A stretch of DNA of 64,000 nucleotides from Hippasteria phrygiana (lineage: Eukaryota > Echinodermata > Asteroidea > Valvatida > Goniasteridae). The stretch lies in contig JAZGUH010000199.1 of assembly GCA_037893225.1 (NCBI GenBank), positions 62,001 through 126,000 of the forward strand. Reading direction: 5' to 3'. Below, piece after piece: positions 41,760 to 52,869 of the stretch. Each line of letters opens with the position of its first letter. Within the stretch, counting starts at the first letter, position 1. The notes beneath the pieces were generated by a model. It made no database searches. It was given only the letters and a program-made list of their open reading frames with translations, and had not been told where the DNA came from. The translations under genes and the position numbers were made by a program.

Positions 41760-42035
41760 CTAGTGCGTAACATCCCTCAACGCTGATTTGAACGCATCGA
41801 GGGAGGGTGGACTGGCTGGGTCCATCGTCAGGGAGTTCCAGTCTCTGCAAGTTTGTGGAATAAATGATGAGGAATAAACCTGTGTTCTGCAATGTGGCAC
41901 GAGGAACCGTGAACTGTGACCTCTGGTGCTTGATGTGGCTTCAGTGAAAAAGGATTTCCAATTTATGTCTACCAAGTTGAAACGGATCCTATAAAGCATC
42001 CCCAGGCGGCTTTGAAGACGTCTGGATTTGAGTAT
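41760..42035 (-). pseudogene. LINE ORF2 C-terminus (CR1/Jockey-like)
   Basis: Minus strand: RRLQSRLGMLYRIRFNLVDI, then a TRGHSSRFLVP stretch and YSSSFIPQTCRDWNSLTMD, PPSLDAFKSAL, stop TAG at 41,760. This is the standard C-terminus of many non-LTR retrotransposon ORF2 proteins (lyri..glvdi...TRg......p.......SFfprtirdWNsLp...v.a.sldaFK..L). 5'-truncated as usual for LINEs. It sits between RA and exon 1 of the NLR gene and so separates them relative to gene 1. Confidence 0.9.
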
Positions 42036-42054
42036 CTATATCTTTTGTATCTAT

Positions 42055-42265
42055 ATTTTCATAAGTTTCAAATGAAGCTGATATCACCAAATTCGTGTCA
42101 ATGTAGCCTACAATCTTCACTTTGAAATAATAGTTCACTCAGCCAGAGGTGTCTACTTGAAGTGTCTGTAATATACCTAAAACAAGTCCAATTTGTCCGT
42201 GTTCAAGTTAGTGTACGATTGAGTGATGTTGACTGGTCACCTGTGTGTGTAGGCGTGTGAGTATG
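42055..42265. repeat. repeat RA, copy 4 (upstream of the NLR gene)
   Basis: Core RA sequence (AAGCTGATATCACCAAATT, TTCACTCAGCCAGAG, AACAAGTCCAATTTGTCCG). Together with the copy at 2,735 it marks RA as 5' flank of the NLR-type genes. Confidence 0.75.
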
Positions 42266-42407
42266 TTTTCATAAGTTATTTTCAGAAACATTATTATTGA
42301 TGAATAAAGATGAAAAAATAAATGTTGATAGAAACTGCTTCTATCTCATGCATGTCTTTTCACTTCTTTTTTTTAAAGGGCTGTATCTCTAAGAACACCC
42401 CCTCCAG

Positions 42408-42880
42408 TTGCTAAGATTCCCCACCCATTCCCATGATGAAGGCTTTCATCATCACCGCATGTGACATTTGTAGACAATAAAGCAATTTTGACATTATTTT
42501 TTTTTTAAGTCTACATGTATTATAACCCTGAAAACAAAATAAATTAGCTTTCGGGGTTTGCATTCTATAAATATGTTTGGCATAGGGGCCAACTTTTGAA
42601 AGGGAATTACACAAGGGGTCTAACTATTCCCCTTCCTCCAGCATTGCCGTTGGTCTGAAGCTTGTCTGATTGTAGTTTAACTACAAGATCCTGTCTTAGA
42701 TTTGGCTACATGCACCTGTTGCAGATGAGGTGGAAGGTACGTCGAATTTAACGAGAAGACTACTGAAATTAAAAAGTACTCTAACCAACTATCACAGCAA
42801 AGAAGCGCGAGTTAAAAAATACGGGTATACAAGAATAAACCCAAAGTACATGTATATCAAATGTGACCAGCTCTACAAAA
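42408..42880 (-). pseudogene. relic of a third NLR-type gene 5' end
   Basis: Contains the duplicated intron-2 segment (42,410-42,685), then the last ~20 bp of exon 2 with its donor (TGCACCTGTTGCAGATGAGG ... GGTACGTCG, plus strand). This is joined directly to sequence that lies upstream of exon 1 in the other copies (CGAGAAGACTACT) and part of RA (AACCCAAAGTACATG). Exon 1 and most of exon 2 are deleted. It serves as the empty site for the Penelope insertion at 40,147-41,171. Confidence 0.7.
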
Positions 42881-42939
42881 AGGTATTATTTGGCACTGTG
42901 TGAAAACACACACAGGGTTGTGCTATGTGAAGCAGGCGG

Positions 42940-43320
42940 AAATTAGTGAGGATACGACTTTTTAACTTATAATTCGTCAAACAATCCACAAGGGAAACTG
43001 ATTAGGTAAATTTGAATACATTTTCAAAGTGAACAAAGAAACTGGCAGGAGCGGGATTCGAACCTGCGACCTCCGGAATACCGTACCGGCGCTCTACCAA
43101 CTGAGCTATCTTGCCCTATGTTGGCGGTCTCCCAAATTGTCAGTATCTTTGTGGATTGTTTGACGAATTATAAGTTAAAAAGTCGTATCCTCATTGAGTG
43201 ATCCCCACAATGTCGCTTCCCAGGTTGTATCGTAAAATTGGGTGTGATCCCTGGCTATACGGCATTATTCTGGGTTTACGACTTCTGACTAGTTAGCGCC
43301 CACCCGAACAAAAGGCCTAA
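42940..43320 (-). mobile_element. tRNA-derived element, copy 4, with inverted flanks (tRNA-like part 43,044-43,115)
   Basis: Minus-strand tRNA-like core with perfect A and B boxes. GAGGATACGACTTTTTAACT ... AACAATCCAC at 42,948-43,003 is the inverted repeat of 43,150-43,205, so the core sits in the loop of a 258-bp inverted structure. Outside, the sequence continues to ATTCTGGGTTTACGACTTCT (43,267-43,288), which is the segment that lies immediately left of the core in copies 2 and 3. Confidence 0.8.
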
Positions 43321-43324
43321 ATGT

Positions 43325-44690
43325 GAGCCAAATCACAAGCTAATGTTCTAATATATAATAAACCCTTAATTATTTATTTTAGATATCAAAGAAACTATTT
43401 CTCACGGCAAATGTTACTTTTCGAAGTTGGCAAAGATGCGTCGTCTGCTGCAGTCACATGTGGTCATACATCCTTAACATTACGTGTCACAATGTATGCA
43501 CATCGAGGCTAGTCACCAGACGAATCACAAAAGGGCGCCCTCCATAGTTTGGGTACAAACAACTCCAATTTTTTCTACAAAATGTGCTTGAAAAACACCT
43601 TTCCACTCCATAGAAAAAATTAGATTTTTCACATATTGTTTGTGCAATTATACGAAGTTGATTTATGCTTGAATGATTTCTATTGCAATTAGTTCTAGGT
43701 CAAAACGTAAATTGACCGGACTAACACACGGACATCCATGCCATAACAACTAGTAAATGCCCGGCCGGGCCGGCCTATGGTTGATCATTTTGCACCGCGG
43801 TGCGCGCGGTCTCTGCGGATTCGAGGAGTCGCAGTTCTTTGATTCTGCTACATTTGTTTGGTGCTACAGTGATAGTGATATTTCAGATGACACAAATAAA
43901 CAGGGCATAACAATTTTCCTAGGATTACCCAGGTCAATTCCTACCCATGGAATCCCGTTCCCGTTATGTATTAATTCAATGCACGGCGCTGGGCACCCAG
44001 GGGTCTAATGTATTAACTATATGGTGCGCGGAGTGATTTTGAAAAACTCGCCGGACCTATGCATCACATCACAGTGCCAAAACCCGACTCCCAGCTGAAA
44101 CGTCATACTTTTGGCTGTTTTGTCTGCTGCCCCCAACGAAGACTTTCAGACAAAAGACAAACTGAAGCCAAAACGGGACACGAAAAATCACCACTCAAAG
44201 GTCATTTTTTTCATTATTCAGTGGCAAAAACAATTGCCCTTTTATTTTAATATGTCTTCAGCAACATATACCTGGAAAATGACACAAATGTAATGTTGCA
44301 CTCCACATGATCTTTAAGTGTTTTAAGTCGACATTTACACAGAAACTTTTAATCAATGCCGACAAATATGTGTTTGTTTTGGGGACAATATTCAAACGCT
44401 GTCGAAGAGATTAAAAAAAATCTAGCGAACATATGTTTACAAATTTGGTGACTTGATGGCCCCATCGTTCTCTACAAGTTTGAATGTCGGGGGAAACCTC
44501 TGAAATTATTTTCTTGTCAAGAACAGAATTTTACTAAATGTAAACAAACGACATTGAGAAATGACAGCTGTTTAATGAAATCACTGTTTCTACGTTCTCA
44601 GAAAATATTTTTGAACATTTTCTTCTATAAATAATTAAACCAAATAGGGATGCAATAACAACAGCTTAAAACGATAAAAAAAGTTGCTTT
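43325..44690. other. no recognised feature
   Basis: AT-rich sequence with a short GC-rich patch near 43,760-43,810. Open frames here are short and carry no motifs I know. Confidence 0.5.
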
Positions 44691-44698
44691 TTCTCAGG

Positions 44699-44984
44699 TT
44701 GGGGAATCAGGTTGGTGTAGTGGTACTTTCCTCGCCTTCCAACATTGTGGCCCCGGTTCGAATCCCGACTGGGGCCAACATGTGGATTGGGTTTTCAGTC
44801 CCTACTTGATTCCATGGGTTTTCTCTAGAATTATTCTCCCACGTCTAAAACTGTAACTTCCTTCCTCTTCTTCTCAACACATCACAAAAAGTAAGTTTCC
44901 CCTAAATAACTCCTCATAATTTCTAAAGTAACAATTTCTTACAGATTACACCTAGCATAGAATATCAGGGAAATGTGTGAAGAT
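44699..44984 (+). mobile_element. tRNA-derived SINE, copy 2
   Basis: Near-identical to 37,285-37,576 from TTGGGGAATCAGGTTGG to GTGTGAAGAT; lacks a short TAATGTTTTCC stretch in the middle. Confidence 0.85.
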
Positions 44985-44985
44985 T

Positions 44986-45684
44986 GGAGCCATCCATGAC
45001 TTTATGGTTGACTGAGCACAAATTGAAGACAAAATCACCCAAAGTCAAAGTTCACAAGAGTGATTTCATGACTTCATTTGCACTGTGCAAACGATTTCGG
45101 ATCGTCTGTACACTAACCCTCTGCTGATTAGGTTGTCGAAGTCCAGTCTGGATCTCAAATGCTGAAAACAAACAGAAACAATCTTTAAAAATGAAAGAAG
45201 CTTGATTATCAAATGTGTTTACAAGGAACAGTTTAACTCCAATTGTGTGAAAAGCATGTTATGTTACCTGTTGATGTTCTTCGTCTTAGTGTTCGGTTGA
45301 TGATAAGTCGATCCTCTGCAGCAGTCGTCACTTTGGGTCGTCCACTACGAGGTCTATCCATCACTTGACCAGTCTCCATGAACTTTTGGCGCAATTTTCT
45401 GATGGCATTTGGGCTAACACTCATCCTTCGGGCTACCTGTTTAACAGGGATCCCAGCCTAAAGCCCAATTGCAATGGCTCTATCTGTCTTGGTCAGATAA
45501 TCTGGGCATGATTTGAAGTACAGAACTTCAGCATGCTTTTTGATTCCCAATGTTCTTCGTGTATGACTAGTGAATGAGGCTGGTCAGACAACTTACTGGA
45601 CTAACAGGTGAACTTTGACCTTGGGTGATTGTCTTCAATTTGTGCTCAGTCAACAATAAAGTCATGGAGGCCTCCAATCTTCAC
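44986..45684 (-). mobile_element. Tc1/mariner element relic with ~70-bp TIRs
   Basis: Left end 44,986-45,055 and right end 45,609-45,684 are inverted repeats (GACTTTAT.GTTGACTGAGC, CAAATTGAAGACAA, CAAAGTTCAC). Between them is a minus-strand transposase N-terminus. It is flanked on both sides by the same SINE tail in inverted orientation. About 700 bp remains, so most of the transposase is lost. Confidence 0.8.
45270..45490 (-). pseudogene. Tc1-type transposase DNA-binding domain fragment
   Basis: Minus strand: AIAIGL, stop, AGIPVKQVARRMSVSPNAIR, KLRQKFMETGQVMDRPRSGR, PKVTTAAEDRLIINRTLRRR. This is the paired-like helix-turn-helix of Tc1 transposases: v...lg.s..ai..l...f..TG.v.drprsGRPkvtt..eDr.i....l..r. 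The GRPR-like motif (RPRSGRPK) is intact. The DDE catalytic core is absent. Confidence 0.9.
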
Positions 45685-45800
45685 ACAACATTTTCCTGAT
45701 AACCATAGGTATATTCTATGCTAGGTGTAATCTGTAAGAAATTGTTACTTTAGAAATTATGAGGAGTTATTTAGGGGGAAGTTACTTTTTGTGATGTGTT
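45677..45800 (-). mobile_element. SINE 3' fragment (inverted)
   Basis: Reverse complement of the last ~120 bp of the SINE at 37,285, with a small insertion (ATAACCATAGGT in place of the usual join). Confidence 0.75.
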
Positions 45801-45878
45801 TATTATGGGACCTTAGGTGCACATCGCGGATGACTGCTGTTGTTTTGTTGCCTCAAGTATTAGTGAAAAGAACTTTAA

Positions 45879-47157
45879 AGAGCAAGTAAAACGCCGATTA
45901 CAATTTTGACATTTTTGACTTTTCTGATAGTTTTAATTGATGGAGAATAGTTTGCAGACGAGAGGGATTTTCCTAATTTAAAAAAAGGGGTTGTTATTGT
46001 GAACCATTTATCCTGTGACGTACACCTGTAGAGTCGGTCGCGTATCTGTATATCGCACATGCACGTACATGCTGCTAGAAGATTTTTTTTGTCGAAATAG
46101 CTGGTCCTTATTACCGTATATTTTGACTATTTTTGATATTATTTTAGTATGAGCATGGTTCTGAGATAATCAGTATGTCTCGATCGTGTGTATTGGGGGG
46201 TTGCACGAGGAACAGCGACAAAATTACTGACCTAACCTTCCTGCGATTCCCAGTGCTGAATGGAGTTCGAAGGCGACAGTGGATCCGCTTTGTAGACAAT
46301 ACAAGATCTGATTTTCGGCTGTCGAAATGGTTGAAAATATGTGCAGAACATTTCGCCAAAGACTAGTATTTGATGATAGTGTTAGTATGAAAACCCAGCT
46401 GGGTTTGAAGGCACAATTCCGTTTGAAGGCTGGAGCTATTCCAACTCTAAAGGCACCGAGCATTCCAACCCTCTCCCGGACTCACGCGCCCCAGACCATG
46501 TACCACGACGACGTTCCCTGCGGTTGCCGGCTCGAGCAGCCAGAGCCGGCCCCGTACGGCCCTCCCTGTCCACGCGCGCTTGATTCAACATGCCGGGAGC
46601 TGAGGCGGCCGCGCACAGATCGAGAAAGCATGGACACGTGCAGGCTACATGCGATTGAGTCTGGTACCTTATAACAGAAATTGTGTGTATAGTTCTGAGA
46701 AGGTGCGGGTCCTTATGAGGGCTGCATTAGCAAAGTCGCCAGACTAGAGTATAGTATCAGCTCACACACAACTCACCGCGCAAGTCCCAATAAAGGCCGA
46801 CTGCAAACAAAGGAAAGTATGACTCATAACTAACTTTTCAGCAAGAACAAGCCTACAACCCCTATTCAAGTAGTACTAGCATTAGACAAAAAAATACGTA
46901 CAGACTCTGCGTAAAACATCGTCGTATAATACAGTGACGTCATATGTTTCTACAAGTATACGTCATCACTCGCGCGATCGGCACGGAGTTGACCTCGGCC
47001 TTTTCTGAATCGTGTCAAAGTGGCTCAGAAGGAAAAGGCTCAAAAACAACCTTTGCTTTTTTCTGACTCATGAAACTTGTTATATTAGTTTTGGGGAGGC
47101 ATAAACTATTAGAAAAGTCCAAAAAGTCATTTTTTTACTCGGCGTTTTACTTGCTCT
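45879..47157 (+). mobile_element. Kolobok-like DNA transposon, copy 1 (TTAA target, THAP domain)
   Basis: Inverted ends AGAGCAAGTAAAACGCCGA and its complement, about 55 bp imperfect, flanked by TTAA (45,875-45,878; 47,158-47,161). It carries a THAP-domain ORF. TTAA duplication, purine-purine start/pyrimidine-pyrimidine end and a THAP finger are the known combination for Kolobok elements. 1,279 bp, so a short or internally deleted form. A second copy is at 55,406-56,799. Confidence 0.9.
46175..46500 (+). pseudogene. THAP zinc-finger domain protein (Kolobok copy 1)
   Basis: MSRSCVLGGCTRNSDKITDL, TFLRFPVLNGVRRRQWIRFV and LSKWLKICAEHFAKD give the THAP signature: C-x4-C, FP, RrxW, C-x2-H. The frame then meets TAG, and the continuation, one base off, reads DDSVSMKTQLGLKAQFRLKA and GAIPTLKAPSIP, the AVPT-box region that closes a THAP domain. 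THAP fingers bind specific DNA, here probably the transposon ends. No catalytic domain follows. The copy is disabled by the stop/frameshift; copy 2 is open across the same point. Confidence 0.85.
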
Positions 47158-47580
47158 TTAAATGTTTGCCGATGTGAGGACATTAAAGGAGGGGGTAGTG
47201 TAGCGAGCACGGTAGGATCATGCACGATCATCGATGGGAGGTTTATTGTTGTGGGAGGTTGCCACGCAACCAGCCCAGGGTTTCACACGTTGTCAGATTT
47301 GCTTCTGATCGTTGGTGTGGGAGGACTAAGCTCAAGTACCTCGTGAGAAATTGCCAGACTAACCGAGAAATGTAAGTGGAAGGAAATCATGTAAACAGAG
47401 GAAAAAGCTAATCATAATCATCAGAAGAAGAATCAAAAATATCAAAACCTGTGACCGTTTACCATTTTATTTCATTGTAGTCTGTCAGAGTGCCGTTCAA
47501 GTCGATCTGTCCGAAGTCTCCCCTAACTCCCCAAGTCCGTCCAGCCCGAAAGACCTTAGACCGCGATCTGGCCCGTTACA

Positions 47581-47790
47581 GTATATAGAATGTGAATTAA
47601 TTAGCTGATATCACCAAATTAATTATAGCCTACGATCTTATCTTTGAAATGATAGTTCACTCAGCCAGATCAGGTGATTTATTCCTGAACTTGAGGCATA
47701 TCCCCCAAAACAAGTCAAATTGTCCGTGTTCAAGCTGAGTTTTGTGTACGCATATAGGTATATGTGTGTGTGCTCACACCATACTAATGA
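47581..47790. repeat. repeat RA, copy 5
   Basis: Begins GTATATAGAATGTGAATTAA directly at the LTR end and follows the RA core to GTCCGTGTTCAAGCTGAG. Confidence 0.75.
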
Positions 47791-47794
47791 GGAC

Positions 47795-48235
47795 ACAAGG
47801 GTGTAGAACAGTAAATGGGCCGAAAATGGCCCGGCCAAATCACGATTTGCGAGCACTCAAATTCTCTGCTTTTGGGTTTGTAAAAGAGAAGGTTGGAAGC
47901 GGTGCACAGGAATGAAAACTTGTATTACTTTGAAATTCGGAAGAAATTGGGCCCTAAAACTGCTCTATTTTGTAAGTGGAGCGGAGGCATCATCTTTCAA
48001 ACTGGCGATGGGCTACGGGACTTCTTTTAGGAGGATCATCATTGGATGGAAATTTCTCCCAAAAGTCACAGGTTAATCCCCACAAAATTGAACAAAAACT
48101 GAAAAACGATGAAATAAGCTTTAATTTCATGTGTGTCTCAAACACGTTGGAGAGTCCTAAGTATTTTTCCTGAATTGATGAAGTTGGCGTATTTATCATA
48201 ATGGAAGTTGGTGGCTGACAACATTTTAATTTGTG
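47795..48235. other. no recognised feature
   Basis: Sequence between RA copy 5 and block RB copy C; no equivalent in the other units and no coding signal. Confidence 0.5.
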
Positions 48236-48305
48236 GGATTTTTAACTAGGCCTATGCCAGGAGCGAAGCGAGAAATCTTTCAGGGGAGGGAATGGCCACA
48301 AAATT

Positions 48306-48960
48306 CGTCACCGTTTTCACGAAGAGACACACATGTCAAAAATGACAACTTTTTCGATTTCGATCTTTTTCACTATTTTGCTTTAAAACACTCTACTTAA
48401 CCATTTTGACATGCTTCTGTAAGCAAAACATCATTAATTTCCAAATTACATTAATTATGCAAGGGGCAGACATCTCGATAATTGCATTTTGCGTTTTCAC
48501 GAAGAGACGCAAAGATTGCTGCCCCTTGAACGCGTACAAAACGTATTGCACGGAAAGGCGTAAAAGTAGGTCAACTGAGATTTTCGTTTTCACGAAGAGC
48601 CACACATCTTTGTTACATTCTCAGCTGCGCGCACGTAAACACGTGCGCCCCTTCCATATGGAAAAACACATTGAACAGAAAGGGCCACAATGTAAGAAAA
48701 CCTGAATTTTCGTTTTCACGAAGGGACACGCATCTTTACTAATTAATTTAGGCTAATTAACCACCGTGTTAATTATAATTACTGGGTTCACGTAAAAATT
48801 CACCTCTCATAGAATCATGTGAATCTTTCCTTACTGCACAAAGTTGTTGCAAAGTAGTATTTTTTGCAGTTTTAAAATAGGAGAAACTTCTCTTGCGATT
48901 ATCTCGAAAACGCTTTTTCTTCAAAATCCACATGTGTGTCTCTTCGTGAAAACGGTGACG
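48306..48960. mobile_element. 654-bp-type TIR element, copy 2 (inverted)
   Basis: Same family as 18,356-19,009, opposite orientation, about 97% alike by eye. Flanked by AATT (48,302-48,305; 48,961-48,964). The homologous position in block RB copy B reads AAAATTCCGCGAT with no insertion. Confidence 0.92.
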
Positions 48961-49049
48961 AATTGCGCGATTCTTCTGAGGTGCCCCTATTTTGGGGTCC
49001 AAAATATTTCTTTTTAAATGGGGGGGGGGGGGGGGGGTGGTGGGGTGCT

Positions 49050-49371
49050 TTTATCGACTGTAAAGGAACAGCCTTAACATATCTAGCGGAAGAGAACATG
49101 ATAGTTAGGATGTAGTGATGCCCTGATTTAGCTTTGGGTCATGGTCCCACGCAGTCAACAATGACTCGGCTGAATGGTTCATTCAAAGTGGGTATTGGCC
49201 TTAAAGGTGCTTCAGGTGGGTACTGATTAGGCTTACAAACTTTTTCAGTAATCAGCGATACAGATTGTCTAAGGTTAGGCCAATAAAATGCTGCAAAATA
49301 CGATCACATGTTGTCGCACCTAAGTGTCCAACCATAGGGATGTCGTGTGCTAAACTTATATCACTCTGATA
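49050..49371 (-). pseudogene. Ty3/gypsy-type integrase fragment 4 (first part)
   Basis: Minus-strand integrase region as in the other blocks, from the catalytic-core start (near 49,150) up to the AHD motif. The N-terminal continuation (ADEE...W) is displaced to 52,880-53,000 by the 3.3-kb insertion. Confidence 0.7.
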
Positions 49372-52300
49372 TAGGCCGTGGGCCAAGGCCCAACAAGAGC
49401 TTCTTTCGTAACGTACCTAAGGAGGATGATTTCTTTTTGGTTTGTTCAATAGAAATAAATATCACAGATAGTATTTGGGTTGTTCTTAGTTGTGAATCTT
49501 GTTTGTTAATGAGCACAACACTCTCAAACCTTTGAAAAAATCGACTTCTTCTCACGGAAAGAGGCTGAAAAGTGACTAGTCTGGCGCAGTTCACCGTGTG
49601 TATGTGACTTCTGGGAGCCATACAATAGTCTCCATAGTACCGCGCCATTGTTTACGTAAATTCAGCAACCGCAGGAGACTACGAGAGAGCGATGCATAAG
49701 AGAGCGGTTCTAACGTGGACTTCGGCGATATTTCTTACAATTGTCGACCTGACAGAGGCAAATTAAAACTTCAAAACACAAAATCTGGGACAGAATGTAT
49801 CATAGCTCTTGCAGGTTTCCTGAGTTTGAAATTTTTTTTTTTTAGAAATACGTCAAAACAACGAGTGTTTGAGGCCGTTTGTGTCATGTTTACTTCGTCA
49901 TGTTCGTACATCAGCTGCTTGGGTGTACGTACAGTGTATGCACCCTCAATTTCAGGTCGCTGACGCAATACTTTCAAGCAAGGCTGTAATGAAGGTGAGG
50001 TTATTTCCCCCGTATATTATCGATAGATTGATGCAATGGTCAGGCATGTTTTGGTTGATTTTTCAAACTACATACAACGAAGACTCGGTCCCATGTATTC
50101 ATGTGCATCATACATGTAGGCCTTTGTAAGGGCCCTAACGTTATACAAAAATACAAGGATTACTAGCAGAACTGCATTTTCGTCTGCAGGTCTAGTGTTG
50201 GTCGAGACTGCTGTCATGGTCATTATGGCAGTGTTCTTTTTAAAATGAAATGTTGGGAGGTTAGTATTTAGTTTATTTTGGGGTTTGTGGGGGTGTTCTG
50301 TTGAGAAAAGGTCTTACACACTGTGTAAAGTCATCACTTTATGAATGTTTTGTTTTCAAGGGACACTAGCATAGGAAAGAATGTAGTATTGAGACGCCAT
50401 TGTGTTAGTTATGTACAATGTCTATGGTGACTCATGACCATTTTTAGAAATTTTCTGTCCTAAATTCATGTTGTTTTTTTCCTTTTCAACATATATCTGC
50501 AATGACTAACCATCATTGAAGTAAGATATGGTGAAAAAAAGTAGCGGCAGGATGTTGCATTCTTTCCGTTGAATATTTTTAATAATTCCAAAAACAATGA
50601 GCCAAACTGTTGCGCCCTTTAACCACCCCGCCCCTAAAAAAACAACCACATTGGTTGGGTTGATTTTGCACAACATAACATGTTCCAGCAAGTTGTTTCC
50701 AATAAATTTGCCTGACAAGTTCAACATTTTCCAATAAATTTCGTTAATTGGCCTTTATCAGGAGTTTCAGGACATCCTGGAGATATTAGCAAACTATATC
50801 AACATCTGAGAGAAGATCCAACCATCTTGAATATTCATTTTACATGTAGGCCTACATGTATTTATAATTGTTTTCCTTTTTTCAGCACGAGGGGTCTACC
50901 ACCAGTCACTGAAGGACAAAGGATCTTTCAAAAGGGCCCATAGAAATTTCACCAGCATGATCAACGCAGAAAAGAACTTTTGTGCACGCCCTGTTGAACT
51001 TCACCAAGGACTGGATCGACTGGGCACTCCATTTATTCATCAAGGAAGAAAGGCAACCTGATTTTACCGTGACCTTATTTTTTGAGTCCAGGCAATTCTT
51101 TTGGCTTTCTATGTTGCATGTTGTGCTTATGCCTTGTTAAATTTCACTGACGAGGCGGCCCTGATGAAGCTACTTGGATTTTGAGCAGACATTGGAGCTA
51201 AAGTAATTTTCCTTCGAGAAAGTGTCTTACATTACTTAACGTGACCAAATGCAAGTACTACAGGTGTAATTTTACAAGGGGTGATTAGTCTGTCTGGAAA
51301 CACCCCCCCCCCCCCCCCCCAACAAACGTTTTTGTTCAGGGTACTGAAAAAAAATTCTGATGTAAAAATGGTTTTAAACAGTAAATTTAAGAACAATTTG
51401 AACTACTTTAAAGGTTTAGCGTACTTGTTCATCATGCATGCTGCTCTATAGCAAATGACGAGTTTTATTAGAATACTTCAAACTTAAGTTGCCTTTTTAA
51501 AATGAGGTAGAATGACAGGGAACAGGTGTGTACATCTGTATACTGATAAGACTACTATATAAACAATAAATACCTCAGGAATATTCTGATATGAAGCACA
51601 AGTTCAATACATATTTGCTTTCTTTTTAAATAAATTAAACTACACTAAAAACACAGAAAGCATCTTTAACTAGTAAAGACAATTAAGATGAACATAAGGA
51701 TTACTAGAACAGCTCAGTCTCACTTAAATGTTTGCTTTGGTTCTCATAATGAGCTAATATAGCTTGTAGTACTAGTAGTAAAAATGAAAATGTGCACCCA
51801 TAATATTTAACCCAGATTCCTCGTAAAAATGTATGGCCCCCACGAGCTATAATTTCAAAACGTTGTCAGGCATGGTTTCATTAATACTAATTGTATTTTT
51901 TATTGGGGGGGGGGGGGGGGGTGGTTCTGTACTCGTTCCTTCTGACCTGATTTTCATAAAATTCTTTGAAAAAATACATGTCTTTGGAATTATGCGTAAA
52001 TTGTTCAATATCGTAAAAAAGTTTAAAATTGATTTGTTCGGATAAAGCTACCGCCCTTCCCCCGTGCCTTAATTTTACTTACTGTACTGAATGAAAGTCT
52101 TTATATCTTGTTAACAAATAATATTAGTCGAGATGCCTGCTTACAATTTTAATAAAGTAATGAAAATGAAATAAATAAGATTACACAGCATTCCCGATGA
52201 AACCCAGCGCTTGTTAACGCGGCCGCGGATAGACATCCACAGTCGACGCTACTGCACGAGCGATCTCGGCGAAATTGCTGTCCAGTTGGCAGATTGTGCA

Positions 52301-52662
52301 ACATGTATTATGCACCGAAATCACGAATGCATGTCATGTCCGTCACCTCCGGACGTCGCCATCTTGGATTGCGCAACATCTTGTTACCAGACGCTCCAAT
52401 ACATTGTTAACATTGATTGATAGCAGAGGGACCCGACTTTTTTTGACAGCCACGTACTCCAAAAAATAGAGCTTTGAAGGAATCTTATCAGCCCGAACTT
52501 TTTACTACTACATAAAAGCAAACAAAACAAGACAAAAAGAACAAGGTTCACACAATTCAGTCTTTTTTTGGCTTCGTTTTAATATGATTTGCAGGTATAT
52601 TGCTGAGGTACGTTACGAAAATTAAAAACTAAAGCACTTTTTGCGACTCGGCCCACGGCCTA
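49372..52662. mobile_element. 3.3-kb TIR element of unknown superfamily
   Basis: Ends TAGGCCGTGGGCC and GGCCCACGGCCTA, with a second inverted pair just inside (TTTCGTAACGTACCT at both ends). It is flanked by ATA (49,369-49,371; 52,663-52,665), where other RB copies read CTCTGATAAGG without interruption. The interior is AT-rich, with poly-C (51,301), poly-G (51,905) and no long frame. The stretch at 50,886-51,060 after a TTTTTTCAG acceptor-like site is the most gene-like part (ARGVYHQSLKDKGSFKRAHR). No transposase recognised. Confidence 0.75.
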
Positions 52663-52869
52663 ATAAGGTTAAAACCCCTTGCGTACGGATGACGGAATAT
52701 GGTGCAAAAACAAAACAGTGCCACCAGGCCGGATGACGCTATTGGCCGCTGTTTGTGCAGTTCCAATCCATTGTTGGATTATTGTGTATATGTTACGCTT
52801 GACTGCACAAACACATTGTAGCGGTTCGCTTGGCTGCCAGAGCCGCCGCGGCACCCCGACGTCTCCCGT

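Larger units (their letters stand above)
45806..47580 (+). mobile_element. 3' end of an LTR retrotransposon with complete 3' LTR, interrupted by a Kolobok-like element
   Basis: 45,817-45,875 matches the sequence after the zinc-finger ORF at 7,848-7,905. After the 1.28-kb insertion come AATGTTTGCCGATGTGAGGA, a polypurine tract (GGAGGGGGTAG) and an LTR from 47,199 (TGTAGCGAGC) to 47,580 (CCCGTTACA). The LTR is 382 bp, TG...CA, with ATTTTATTTCATTGTAGTCT as a possible poly-A/U5 region. It abuts RA sequence starting GTATATAGAATG, so it inserted into RA. Confidence 0.7.

Noticed and set aside
41575..42000. Extra exon of the NLR gene
   Set aside because: The minus-strand peptide is the ending of a LINE ORF2, and it separates RA from exon 1 only in this copy.
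46175..46500. Host THAP transcription-factor gene
   Set aside because: Lies inside a TTAA-flanked TIR element with a second copy elsewhere, and the frame is broken.
48406..48705. Real gene for the 99-residue Cys/Lys-rich frame present in both 654-bp elements
   Set aside because: Only two recent copies, so conservation carries little weight; kept as a finding, not as a gene.
49361..49648. 95-codon minus-strand frame
   Set aside because: Runs across the terminus of the 3.3-kb element, so it cannot be an element gene as it stands.
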